This document shows, piece by piece, positions 1 to 7,304 of a stretch of DNA of 8,014 nt (its first letter is position 1; the number at the start of each line of letters is the position of its first letter). The translations under genes and the position numbers were made by a program. Source of the stretch: an uncultured Desulfomonile sp. (GTDB lineage: Bacteria > Desulfobacterota > Desulfomonilia > Desulfomonilales > Desulfomonilaceae); the NCBI GenBank assembly GCA_903853735.1, contig CAINUH010000131.1, positions 1 through 8,014 of the forward strand, given 5' to 3'. The notes below the pieces were generated by a model. The model saw only the letters and a program-made list of their open reading frames with translations, did not search any database and had not been told where the DNA came from.

Positions 1-1065
1 ACCATCGGAAGGGCTGTCTCAAAGGAGTTGTTCCAGAGGAATCCACGCGTTCTCCACGTGGTTGATCTCAGTGAGAACAGTCTTACCGAGTTGGTCCGGG
101 ACATACGGAGTTCAGTTGGGTATATCGAAGGAGAATTCAAGACATTTTGTCTTGATTGCGGTGCACTGGAGTTCGATGCCTTTATTGAAAGCCAACCGCC
201 ATACAATTACATCTTGAACTTCTCAGCACTCAAACATGTTCGAAGTGAACGAGACCCGTACACTCTGATGCGGATGGTCGCCGTCAACGTGTTGAGCGGA
301 GAGAAACTGCTCGGGTTTGCCGCGGAGCGAAACGCCTCAAAGTATTTTGCTGTTTCAACCGACAAGGCAGCACATTCGGTGAACATGATGGGAGCCTCCA
401 AGCGTATCATGGAACTCTTTATTCTACGTGCCAGTAGACGGGTGCCGGTGTCCATGGCTCGATTCCCGAATGTGGCCTTCTCCGATGGAAGCCTCTTGGA
501 CGGCTTTAACCACCGGATTCGCAAGCGTCAGCCCATTACGGCCCCCCGTGACGTGAGGAGGTACTTCGTTACGGAACGAGAAGCTGGGGTGCTCTGTCTT
601 ATCGCAGCATTCGTCGGCAGGAATAGAGAAACCCTCTTCCCAAAACTTTCTGCCAGCCTTCATATGACAACCTTTTCAGAGATCGCCGAACAGTACCTTG
701 AATCGCTCGGTTACGCTCCCTATCTGTGTGAGTCGGAGGGTGAGACTCGCGCCAAGATGGATGAGCTTTACGTTAAACAAAAGTGGCCGTGCTATTTCTT
801 CGACAGCGATACCTCAGGAGAGAAGGAGTTTGAAGAGTTGTACGAGAACGGCGATCAGGTCATATTGGACCGGTTTCGCGACATAGGGGTTATTTTGAAT
901 TCGGAAGACGCTAATGGTGAAAAACTGGACGGTTTTCTCGATACCGTCATGACATTGCGCAACGCGAAAAGATGGACCAAGAGCGATCTCGTAGACCTTT
1001 TCCATCGAACCCTGGGCGAGTTCGCCCACAAAGAAACATTCAAGTACCTTGATGACAGGATGTAA
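1..1065 (+). CDS. Nucleotide-sugar 4,6-dehydratase/epimerase, WbpM/CapD-type extended SDR (5' partial)
   Basis: The frame is open to the left edge, so the N-terminus is missing; the first possible start inside the window (TTG at 28) is not the real one. The visible product begins TIGRAV, the end of an NAD(P)-binding glycine-rich loop. Numbering from the first visible codon, the SDR active-site region has STDK (119-122) and MGASK (130-134). Met sits where most SDRs have the catalytic Tyr, as is known for the WbpM/CapD/PglF branch. A conserved KHV block precedes it, and RRYFVTEREAG is typical of polysaccharide-biosynthesis SDRs (Polysacc_synt_2 family). Members act in the cytoplasm, usually dehydrating UDP-GlcNAc-type substrates to 4-keto-6-deoxy sugars for O-antigen or capsule; the exact substrate cannot be read here. 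The stop lies 2 bp before the next gene, so the two are surely co-transcribed. The family is confident; the specific reaction is inferred. Confidence 0.88.
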   Translation, partial: TIGRAVSKELFQRNPRVLHVVDLSENSLTELVRDIRSSVGYIEGEFKTFCLDCGALEFDAFIESQPPYNYILNFSALKHVRSERDPYTLMRMVAVNVLSGEKLLGFAAERNASKYFAVSTDKAAHSVNMMGASKRIMELFILRASRRVPVSMARFPNVAFSDGSLLDGFNHRIRKRQPITAPRDVRRYFVTEREAGVLCLIAAFVGRNRETLFPKLSASLHMTTFSEIAEQYLESLGYAPYLCESEGETRAKMDELYVKQKWPCYFFDSDTSGEKEFEELYENGDQVILDRFRDIGVILNSEDANGEKLDGFLDTVMTLRNAKRWTKSDLVDLFHRTLGEFAHKETFKYLDDRM

Positions 1066-1067
1066 CG

Positions 1068-2630
1068 ATGAGACGAGTCCTCGACGTCGCGTTCGCCATG
1101 ATCATAATTCTCCTGTTCCTTCCGCTCTGGATCATTCTGGTTGCTATCCTGAGATTGACCGGGGAAGGCAAGATTTTCTATCGTCAGCCGAGGATTGGTT
1201 TCGGCGGCAGAACGTTTAAAATAGTCAAATTCGCCACGATGCTCGAGGATAGTCCGAACCTCGGAACCGGTGACATCACCCTCAAGAATGATCCGAGGGT
1301 CCTTCCGATCGGCAGATTTCTCCGCAAAACCAAGATCAACGAGATTCCTCAAGTCATCAATGTTCTCAAGGGCGAAATGACCCTTGTCGGCCCCCGTCCG
1401 CTTACCCCGAGAAATTTCAGCTTTTATTCCGAACATGTTCAGAGAGTCATCGCCACAGTACGGCCGGGTTTGACGGGCGTAGGATCTATCGTATTCCGTA
1501 ATGAAGAGACAATCATATCAAACAGTGGCAGAGACTACCTTGAGTGTTTCAAGAACCAAGTTGTTCCATATAAAGCTGAACTCGAATTGTGGTACATCCG
1601 GAACCGCACTTCGCTGCTCGACCTGAAAATCCTTGCTCTCACGCTTTGGGTAGTGTTCTTCCATGAAAGCATGCTGTACAAAAAACTGCTCAAGGGACTG
1701 CCGGTGCACGATGACTGGCAAGCCAAAGACGAGGCTGACAAATCCCAGTCTCATGAACTCGTTTTAGATGATCCGACGAAACCCCAACCAAGAATCAGCG
1801 CGAATCAGGAAAGTTCAACACTTCTTCCTCTTTACGTGATCACAGTCAATTACAAGAGTGACCAGCACCTGAAGCAACTGATACAGTCTTTCGGTTCGCT
1901 GGACATCATAACAAAACTTATTATCGTAGATCATTCCGAATCAGAACGGTTGACCAATGTTTCAGCACCGTTTCCCATGCACTTAGTGGCACAGGAGAAC
2001 AGGGGGTACGGAGCCGGTCTCAATAGGGGCCTCAGACACGTTGATCACACAGATGCCGTAGTGCTGGTTTGCAACCCGGACATCGAATTGATGACGCCTG
2101 AGACCATGTCAGATGCGGTGCGCTATATTCAGGACAACCCTCGAGTGGCTTGTTTGGTCCCGTGTTTGGTCAATTCTCAATCTCAACCAATTTTTTCGTC
2201 TCGCCGTTTCTACACGCTAATGTCTATAGTTGCTTCACGGATAGGGTATATGCGAGAAAACCCCAACGAGTTTCGTCGGCATCATTTCTACCTGGACCAG
2301 AACGCAGATAACATTTTTGAGGTTGATTGGGGAAGCGGAGCGGCTTTGTTCTTAAGAGGGTCTCTGTTTCCTCACCCTCTGTCCTTTGACGAACGGTTTT
2401 TTCTCTACTTTGAAGATGTGGATTTGTGCACGCAAATCCGTAAACAAGAGTTGTCGGTAGTTCATTATCCCAAAGTGGTCTTTAAGCATCATGAACAGAG
2501 ACGTAGTGTGCGGAACATTCGTCATTTAGCACTGCACATGTCCAGCGTGGTAAAGTATATGTGGAAATATCGGGGTTTTCCTCAAGGTGCCGATGTTATT
2601 AATAATATCAGCCCAACCTTGACAGACTAG
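1068..2630 (+). CDS. Fused phosphoglycosyl transferase (WcaJ/PglC-like) and GT2 glycosyltransferase
   Basis: One 520-residue ORF holds two enzymes. Residues 1-205 are a bacterial sugar transferase (monotopic PGT): an N-terminal hydrophobic segment (about 10-30), IFYRQPRIGFGG (36-47), a KFATM block (54-58), an INEIPQ motif (90-95) and LVGPRP (106-111). Such enzymes move a phosphosugar from a UDP-sugar to undecaprenyl phosphate on the inner membrane. After a polar linker (about 205-252) comes a GT2 domain like WbbL rhamnosyltransferases: YVITVNYKSD (256-265), NRGYGAGLNRG (311-321), NPD (336-338, at the DxD position), VDWGSGAALFLRG (419-431) and FDERFFLYFEDVDLC (440-454). The ATG at 1068 has AGGA at 1057-1060 upstream. 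The usual catalytic Asp-Glu pair of the PGT reads Asn91-Glu92. I infer that the protein loads the first sugar and adds the second. No internal stop suggests two genes. The order matches the dehydratase just upstream. Confidence 0.9.
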   Translation: MRRVLDVAFAMIIILLFLPLWIILVAILRLTGEGKIFYRQPRIGFGGRTFKIVKFATMLEDSPNLGTGDITLKNDPRVLPIGRFLRKTKINEIPQVINVLKGEMTLVGPRPLTPRNFSFYSEHVQRVIATVRPGLTGVGSIVFRNEETIISNSGRDYLECFKNQVVPYKAELELWYIRNRTSLLDLKILALTLWVVFFHESMLYKKLLKGLPVHDDWQAKDEADKSQSHELVLDDPTKPQPRISANQESSTLLPLYVITVNYKSDQHLKQLIQSFGSLDIITKLIIVDHSESERLTNVSAPFPMHLVAQENRGYGAGLNRGLRHVDHTDAVVLVCNPDIELMTPETMSDAVRYIQDNPRVACLVPCLVNSQSQPIFSSRRFYTLMSIVASRIGYMRENPNEFRRHHFYLDQNADNIFEVDWGSGAALFLRGSLFPHPLSFDERFFLYFEDVDLCTQIRKQELSVVHYPKVVFKHHEQRRSVRNIRHLALHMSSVVKYMWKYRGFPQGADVINNISPTLTD

Positions 2631-2693
2631 AAAGCCAACAGATATCTTGAATCGTGATACGAAATTGCAGAGAGGGTTGAACTGTAGAGATTC

Positions 2694-3863
2694 ATGAGAA
2701 TTGCCGATCTAATTCTGATGTCCATCAAACAAGTCTCCAGGCTGCGCAGGCGATACAGAAGCGCGGTAATCGGTACGGCGCTGGGAACCGCCGGACTCAT
2801 AACGGTTATGACTGTGGGTGATTCGGTCGAGGAAAACCTGGGACGAAATCTTGGGATTCTGGGAAGCGCAACTACGGTTAAGGCTACTATAGACTATTCT
2901 CAGTTCAGATACGCGGACATCGAGGATGTGCGAAAACTGCCCGGGGTTCTTGATGCGGCCCCTGCCGTATTTCACGACGTACAGATTGTGTCCCACGGCA
3001 GGAAGCTTAAGTATGGAGCGAGACTGGCAGGTGTAGAGCCAAGTATGTTCCGCGTAGTGTATCTCCCCATTGCCGAAGGCAGAGCGCTCGCTGAAGAAGA
3101 CGCTGAAAACAACAGAGCGGCTTGCGTTATTGGAGAAGCTGTCAGGAAGGCCCTATTCGACGAAAACGAATCTCCTCTAGGAAAATCCGTAGACTTTATG
3201 GGCTTTTCTTTTGAAGTCGTGGGAGTGCTTGCACAGGCCGAGGACCCGCTTTTCGGAGAAACCATAATGCTGCCTATCACACTCGGCAGGGCAAGAATAC
3301 CTGACATGTTCCCAATCAGAAAACTCTATATACTTCCGAGAAACTGGTACCTGGTGGATGATGTCCACAAGAGAGTGTCGGCCCTGCTGACCGGCAGGCA
3401 ACCGAGGTACGGCCATACGATTACATTCGAGGAGGATAGGATCGAGGTTATGAAGCGTACGGTGGACACCTTCAAATTCTTCCTGTACACGGCTATCGCG
3501 GTCACATTGATTCTGGGAGGATTGGGAGTTACCAACGTGATGCTTGCGCTGGTAAAGGAGAGGACCACGGAAATTGGCTTGAGAAAAGCCGTGGGGGCCA
3601 CTGATGGAGCCATAACGTCTCAGTTCTTGTGTGAATCGTTGCTGGTAAGTTTGATCAGTTCCATTATCGGGATCATTCTTGGTTCTTTTGCCGTGGAAAT
3701 AATAACAATGTCCATGATCAAGGCCGCGTTTGCTTACGGAGTATTTTTACAAAGCGTGGTTGCCGCCGTGGCGATTGGGATTATTGTAGGTGCCGTGTCG
3801 GGAGTTGTTCCCGCCAAAGTGGCCGGCCGTTTGGATCCCGTTGTGGCCATGAGGTTCGAGTAA
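2694..3863 (+). CDS. MacB/FtsX-type ABC transporter permease (first of a tandem pair)
   Basis: A 389-residue membrane protein with the MacB layout: a short basic N-terminus (RLRRRYR, 16-22), a first membrane helix at about 22-43, a large extracytoplasmic domain (about 45-258, MacB_PCD-like, with SPLGKSVDFMGFSFEVVGVL near its end) and three C-terminal helices (about 262-286, 311-335, 350-375). The FtsX signature is clear: GGLGVTN (275-281), KERTTEIGLRKAVGATDG (288-305) and a final VPAKVAGRLDPVVAMRFE. Such permeases work with a separate ATPase in mechanotransmission-type export or envelope processes, for example LolCDE and MacB. No ATPase is encoded nearby, so a partner must lie elsewhere. It starts 63 bp after the fused glycosyltransferase and precedes a paralogous permease, which suggests a heterodimer. 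The ATG is the only sensible start because an in-frame stop lies nine bases upstream; GAGA sits just before it. The substrate is unknown. Confidence 0.9.
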   Translation: MRIADLILMSIKQVSRLRRRYRSAVIGTALGTAGLITVMTVGDSVEENLGRNLGILGSATTVKATIDYSQFRYADIEDVRKLPGVLDAAPAVFHDVQIVSHGRKLKYGARLAGVEPSMFRVVYLPIAEGRALAEEDAENNRAACVIGEAVRKALFDENESPLGKSVDFMGFSFEVVGVLAQAEDPLFGETIMLPITLGRARIPDMFPIRKLYILPRNWYLVDDVHKRVSALLTGRQPRYGHTITFEEDRIEVMKRTVDTFKFFLYTAIAVTLILGGLGVTNVMLALVKERTTEIGLRKAVGATDGAITSQFLCESLLVSLISSIIGIILGSFAVEIITMSMIKAAFAYGVFLQSVVAAVAIGIIVGAVSGVVPAKVAGRLDPVVAMRFE

Positions 3864-3871
3864 CGGGGAGT

Positions 3872-3892
3872 CTGCCGGTTTGTGATCGGCAG
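3872..3892 (+). other. Hairpin between the two permease genes
   Basis: CTGCCGGT and ATCGGCAG form an 8-bp stem (seven Watson-Crick pairs and one G-U) around the five-base loop TTGTG. It lies 8 bp after the stop of the first permease. No T-run follows, so it is not a canonical intrinsic terminator. It could stabilise the upstream message or damp read-through into the second permease, but chance cannot be excluded. Confidence 0.45.
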
Positions 3893-3931
3893 GTGAATTC
3901 GTTCTGATTCTGAGTTGTTGCACGAGGACCA

Positions 3932-5119
3932 TTGGAAGCACTTGATCTCATAACCATGGCGCAACGTATGGTTTTTCGGAACCGTAGGCGCTACAGGGCT
4001 GTTATAGCTGCCATTGCTCTCGGCACGGTGGGTTTCATCATCATTCGTACTATGGGTGATTCAGTGGAAGCTAAGCTCGCTGAAAATCTGGAAATTCTGG
4101 GTGAGGCCACGGTAATGAAAGCGGAATGGAGAAACCAGTTTGGAAATTTACACCCAAGAGAATTTTTCATAAGGGATGTTGAACGATTGAAGCAGATCCC
4201 GGACGTAGTCGCGGTGGCTCCCGTGGTAACGGTGAACGGTATCACGGCCTACTATTGCAGAAGTGAGAAAGGATGCGAAATCACTGGTGTGGATCAGGAT
4301 TACTGGAAAACCCAGACTCCCCATCTCCTCGCCGGCCGACTCATCAACGCTGTGGACGTCGCCAACAAAGACAGAGTATGCGTATTGGGAAAAGATGTCG
4401 TCAAAAGCCTTTTCGGGGGCTCAGATCCTATTGGGCAGACCTTGCGAATCGACCATCTGTCCTTTCGTGTCATAGGTATTCTGGGAGGGGTCCAGCACGA
4501 GTTCATAAGTTCCGCCATATTCATTCCCTTGTCAACGGCTAGGGGGAGTTTTCAGGGTCTTGACAAGATTACCGAAATTTATATGAGGGTCCATAAATGG
4601 GATCATGTTGAACCTGCGTACGAGCAGTCGCTCAGAACATTAAATATGTTACACAAAGGTTATGAGGACGGGCTGAAAATCATCTATCATCCTTTACGCG
4701 TAAAGCGTGTGAAAATGCTGGTCTACGTTGTCAACATCTTCGTTTATGCTTCGCTGATCGTCGTGTTTGTGCTGGGCAAGGTAGGACTTACCAACGTGAT
4801 GCTTGCCGCTGTCCAGGATAGGACACGTGAAATAGGTCTCAGAAAAGCCGTTGGGGCTACAGACGGATTGATAAGGACGCAGTTTCTCCTCGAATCCGTT
4901 CTTGTGAGCGTGGCAGCCGGCATGACCGGGGTACTGGTGGGCGTCATTTCCGTAAACATTCTCAAGGATCAACTGGGAGTAGAAATTTCTCACTACGTCA
5001 TGTCTACGAGCATCGTAGTTGACCTGGTCGTCACGACTATGATAGGGGTGATCGCTGGTCTCTATCCTTCACTGCAGGCCAGTCGTCTGGATATAATAAC
5101 CGCAATGAGGTTTGAATAA
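3932..5119 (+). CDS. MacB/FtsX-type ABC transporter permease (second of a tandem pair)
   Basis: A 395-residue paralog of the upstream permease with the same layout: helix 1 at about 22-43, a large extracytoplasmic domain ending near DPIGQTLRIDHLSFRVIGIL, and three C-terminal helices. The FtsX signature VGLTNVMLA, then DRTREIGLRKAVGATDG, and the ending ASRLDIITAMRFE are plain. The TTG start at 3932 is preferred over the ATG at 3956: it has GAGGA at 3924-3928, and the protein then aligns with its paralog from residue 1 without a gap (MEALDLITM against MRIADLILM, then RRRYR in both). Position 283 is Lys, in the membrane motif where the paralog has Gly (LGKVG against LGGLG). It probably pairs with the first permease, as LolC does with LolE; this is inference. 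No ATPase or HlyD-like adaptor is visible. The gene ends the + strand block and faces a - strand gene across 105 bp. Confidence 0.9.
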   Translation: MEALDLITMAQRMVFRNRRRYRAVIAAIALGTVGFIIIRTMGDSVEAKLAENLEILGEATVMKAEWRNQFGNLHPREFFIRDVERLKQIPDVVAVAPVVTVNGITAYYCRSEKGCEITGVDQDYWKTQTPHLLAGRLINAVDVANKDRVCVLGKDVVKSLFGGSDPIGQTLRIDHLSFRVIGILGGVQHEFISSAIFIPLSTARGSFQGLDKITEIYMRVHKWDHVEPAYEQSLRTLNMLHKGYEDGLKIIYHPLRVKRVKMLVYVVNIFVYASLIVVFVLGKVGLTNVMLAAVQDRTREIGLRKAVGATDGLIRTQFLLESVLVSVAAGMTGVLVGVISVNILKDQLGVEISHYVMSTSIVVDLVVTTMIGVIAGLYPSLQASRLDIITAMRFE

Positions 5120-5224
5120 ACCGCTCTACCGTCATAACCGTGGGCCGGGCAGTGACGCCTGCGACACTATCAAAGGCTCTGTTCGGGTTGAAGAGCTACT
5201 GAGATTCTTCACTCCCTGTCGGCA
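5120..5224. other. Convergent intergenic gap, no clear terminator
   Basis: This gap separates the converging 3' ends of the second permease and the ankyrin lipoprotein gene. The only noticeable inverted repeat is GCTCT (5176-5180) with AGAGC (5192-5196), a 5-bp stem with an 11-base loop. On the - strand it is followed by CTTT only, too weak to call a terminator. Confidence 0.4.
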
Positions 5225-6160
5225 TTATTCATCGGTCCCACGGCTTTTCAACAAATCTTTTACCTTTGACAGCTTTTCCTCGGCATAAGCCGCGGCTGTC
5301 ATGCCGCTGTTATCAGCGACGTTCACATCAGTTCCCGCGTTGATCAGAGCTTCCGCCACATCCAGATGGCCGTTTTCCAGAGCCGCCATCAGAGCAGTCC
5401 CACCTTTCGCATCCCTCGCATTAATCTCCGAGTTTTTTTCCAACAGCAGTTTGACAATCTCTTTTCTGCCCTTTGCCGCAGCAACCATCAGAGCTGTTTT
5501 CCCTTCGTTGTCGTGAAAATTTAAATTTGCTCCTTTGGCAATCAGATGTCCCACCGCGCCCACGCCCGTCTGATGGTCCAGCGGGCTTTCCGCTGCAACT
5601 ATCAAAACCGTCTTACCGTCTTTGTCCCTGGCATTTACGTTTACGCCCTTCTGGAGGAAGGGCTCTAGATGGCCCGCGTTGGGTGCCCATTTTTCGGCAA
5701 AGGCGATTAAGGGTGTCTGGCCTGTCTTGTTCACAACGTTGGGGTCTGCACCCTTGTGAAGCAATGCCCACACGGTGTGCAAATAGCCCTTCTCGAAGGC
5801 CGTCTCCAAGGCCGTATGGCCGTCCCTGTCCTTGGCCTGCACATCGGCGCCTTTTGCCATCAGAATGTTGATCAAGTGGGGGTTGTCGTTTCTGGGATTA
5901 CCCGCAGCCATCATGAGCGCGGTCACGCCGTTCTCATCCATTGTGTTCACGTCCGCTCCGTCCTTGATTAGGAGTTCCGCCAGCCCTGGATTGGAGTCCC
6001 AGCAGGCTTTCATCAACAGCGTGTTAAGAACCTGCCGCTGTTCAACGGTAACATGCTCGCAAGCCGTAAGAACAACCGCCATCCCAATGGCTATTGACAA
6101 CCTCAATAGGTCGGCCATGCGTCGCCGCCCGGGGTATCTATCGGTTATTGGCTGAAACAT
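5225..6160 (-). CDS. Ankyrin-repeat lipoprotein
   Basis: A 311-residue protein with a hydrophobic signal (about 21-33) ending in the lipobox LTAC, so Cys34 should be lipidated after export. The next residue is Glu, not Asp, which under the E. coli sorting rule favours the outer membrane. Residues 45-308 form about eight ankyrin repeats, recognisable by GxTALMxAA and LLxKGADVNxxD patterns, for example GKTALMVAAAKGRKEIVKLL at 220-239. Repeats 2, 4 and 5 are longer than the usual 33 residues because of loops (NPRNDNP 88-94, KWAPNAG 157-163, SPLDHQTGVGAVG 192-204). Ankyrin repeats bind proteins; a periplasm-facing role as a binding or scaffold protein is inferred. The start at 6160 overlaps the upstream gene by 23 bp. 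The Met15 codon at 6118 would give a normal 20-residue lipoprotein signal and start 19 bp after the upstream stop. Neither start has a strong ribosome site. No enzyme domain is visible. Confidence 0.87.
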   Translation of the reverse strand: MFQPITDRYPGRRRMADLLRLSIAIGMAVVLTACEHVTVEQRQVLNTLLMKACWDSNPGLAELLIKDGADVNTMDENGVTALMMAAGNPRNDNPHLINILMAKGADVQAKDRDGHTALETAFEKGYLHTVWALLHKGADPNVVNKTGQTPLIAFAEKWAPNAGHLEPFLQKGVNVNARDKDGKTVLIVAAESPLDHQTGVGAVGHLIAKGANLNFHDNEGKTALMVAAAKGRKEIVKLLLEKNSEINARDAKGGTALMAALENGHLDVAEALINAGTDVNVADNSGMTAAAYAEEKLSKVKDLLKSRGTDE

Positions 6161-7223
6161 CCCGTGAACTCATGCACCCGTACGGACAAATCTCTTCCCA
6201 TTTGTAATCGTGTACTCCCCAAATAGGCTTGACACAAGCCCCATCGCGAGGATACTCACCCGGTTTCCCGGCAAAACTTTCATAGGTGGACATGACCCCA
6301 TCACGTGTCATGACCGCTATCGCATTGAGAACCACTGGAGATTTGTCCCAACGTTTGTTGTTATGCTTATGGTATACATTGGCCTGAAACGTGATGCAAT
6401 AGACTGATGGCAGGGCAGCCTGGGCATTTCTGATGGCCTTAATATCCTTAAAGTAATAGGACGTATGTCTGACCTCCCTGTTTGAATATCGATCCACGAA
6501 GGCGGCTACAATTTTTGCCGGAGCAGCGAGAATGTCTTTCTTTTCTACCTTCTTCACTGTTTCGTTCGATTCAACTTCCGCTTTTTCTCGTGCGGGTTGA
6601 TCTTTGGCCTCCTCAATTCTTACGCGAGGTTTGGCATTCCTGCCGCCGGTTTCCGACAATTTCTTTTCATAATCTCCCGCTGCAGAAGCGATTTCTGCTT
6701 GAAGCCTAACAAGGTCGGACTTTATCTGCTCTTGGGTTTGATCTCCATCCACACCCTGCACTGCTGCCATCCTTTTTTCGTTCAACGCCAGCCACGTCCG
6801 TGCGGACCGTACGAATTGTTCCGGGCTGACCGTCTCGATTGTTTCTTCCTTTATATTCTCTGTTGAGTTCGGGGCGTTCATGTCATGTCGGATAGCGTTG
6901 AGAAGTTCAGTCATGGTGGTCCTGAGCCCAGCGAGGTAAGTCGTCAAAGTCCCTTTGTTGTAGGCAGCCACAATGTCGTCCCTCAATTTGGTCGACTCGG
7001 CAACGCCTGTTTTGAAACGATCATCCTTCGGAGCAGAGAGTACCATCTGATAACCCTTATAGATGTCTTCTTTGAGAACTACCAAGATCCCAGCAGCGGC
7101 AATCCTCAATCTCAGTACCTCTCCGGACACCAAACCCTTCGTAGGGGCAGTGAAATGGTAGGCCAAGACCAAAAGGAATAAACCAAAAATAATGGCGGAC
7201 AGGGTTCTAAGGAATCCACGCAT
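6138..7223 (-). CDS. Membrane-anchored periplasmic protein of unknown function
   Basis: I do not recognise a family for this 361-residue protein. It starts MRGFLRTLSAIIFGLFLLVL: a basic N-terminus and one hydrophobic stretch (about 8-24) without a lipobox, so it is probably an inner-membrane anchor or an uncleaved signal. Residues 25-160 are predicted mostly helical by eye. Residues 160-245 are rich in Glu, Lys, Ala and Gln (coiled-coil-like, then a charged, probably flexible stretch). The C-terminal part (about 250-361) looks globular, with aromatic and beta-rich segments (VYCITFQANVYHKH) and four cysteines at 276, 330, 346 and 350; the last two make CPYGC. Disulfides are plausible if it is periplasmic. 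The ATG at 7223 has only a weak GTGGG upstream. The gene overlaps the start region of the ankyrin lipoprotein gene, so co-expression and a shared envelope job are likely. It is clearly a real gene by length and composition; its function is unknown. Confidence 0.8.
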   Translation of the reverse strand: MRGFLRTLSAIIFGLFLLVLAYHFTAPTKGLVSGEVLRLRIAAAGILVVLKEDIYKGYQMVLSAPKDDRFKTGVAESTKLRDDIVAAYNKGTLTTYLAGLRTTMTELLNAIRHDMNAPNSTENIKEETIETVSPEQFVRSARTWLALNEKRMAAVQGVDGDQTQEQIKSDLVRLQAEIASAAGDYEKKLSETGGRNAKPRVRIEEAKDQPAREKAEVESNETVKKVEKKDILAAPAKIVAAFVDRYSNREVRHTSYYFKDIKAIRNAQAALPSVYCITFQANVYHKHNNKRWDKSPVVLNAIAVMTRDGVMSTYESFAGKPGEYPRDGACVKPIWGVHDYKWEEICPYGCMSSRDVSANNR

Positions 7224-7275
7224 GGGGTACCCACATTATTTTGCAGAACAGGTCGAACAGATTGTAGTTCAAAAA

Positions 7276-7304
7276 GGCATAAATTGAACAGTTGTTTTTG
7301 TAAA
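7276..7304 (-). promoter_or_regulatory. Possible sigma70-type promoter for the membrane-anchored protein gene
   Basis: On the - strand, TTTACA (7299-7304, five of six to the -35 consensus) is followed after exactly 17 bases by TATGCC (7276-7281, three of six to -10). It lies about 50 bp before the ATG at 7223 in A+T-rich DNA. A better -10 look-alike, TACAAT at 7261-7266, lacks a good -35. Which one is used, if either, cannot be decided. Confidence 0.3.

Noticed and set aside
28..1065. TTG at 28 as the true start of the first gene
   Set aside because: The frame is open to the left edge and the nine codons before it (TIGRAVSKE) continue the nucleotide-binding fold, so the gene starts outside the window.
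855..1436. A 193-codon - strand open frame opposite the dehydratase and PGT genes
   Set aside because: It lies fully opposite two strongly supported genes, has no recognisable motif and looks like an antisense shadow.
1680..1830. A hidden gene boundary between the PGT and GT2 domains
   Set aside because: There is no in-frame stop, and no start with a ribosome site in the linker, so a single fused product is the simplest reading.
5176..5196. Inverted repeat GCTCT/AGAGC as a terminator between convergent genes
   Set aside because: The stem is only 5 bp with an 11-base loop and no proper T-run on either strand.
5225..6160. The repetitive ankyrin region as a DNA repeat or CRISPR-like array
   Set aside because: The periodicity is at protein level (33-38 residues); the DNA copies are divergent and there are no identical direct repeats with spacers.
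7225..7232. Palindrome GGGTACCC before the ATG at 7223 as an operator
   Set aside because: An 8-base palindrome is expected by chance in a window of this size, and nothing else supports a binding site.
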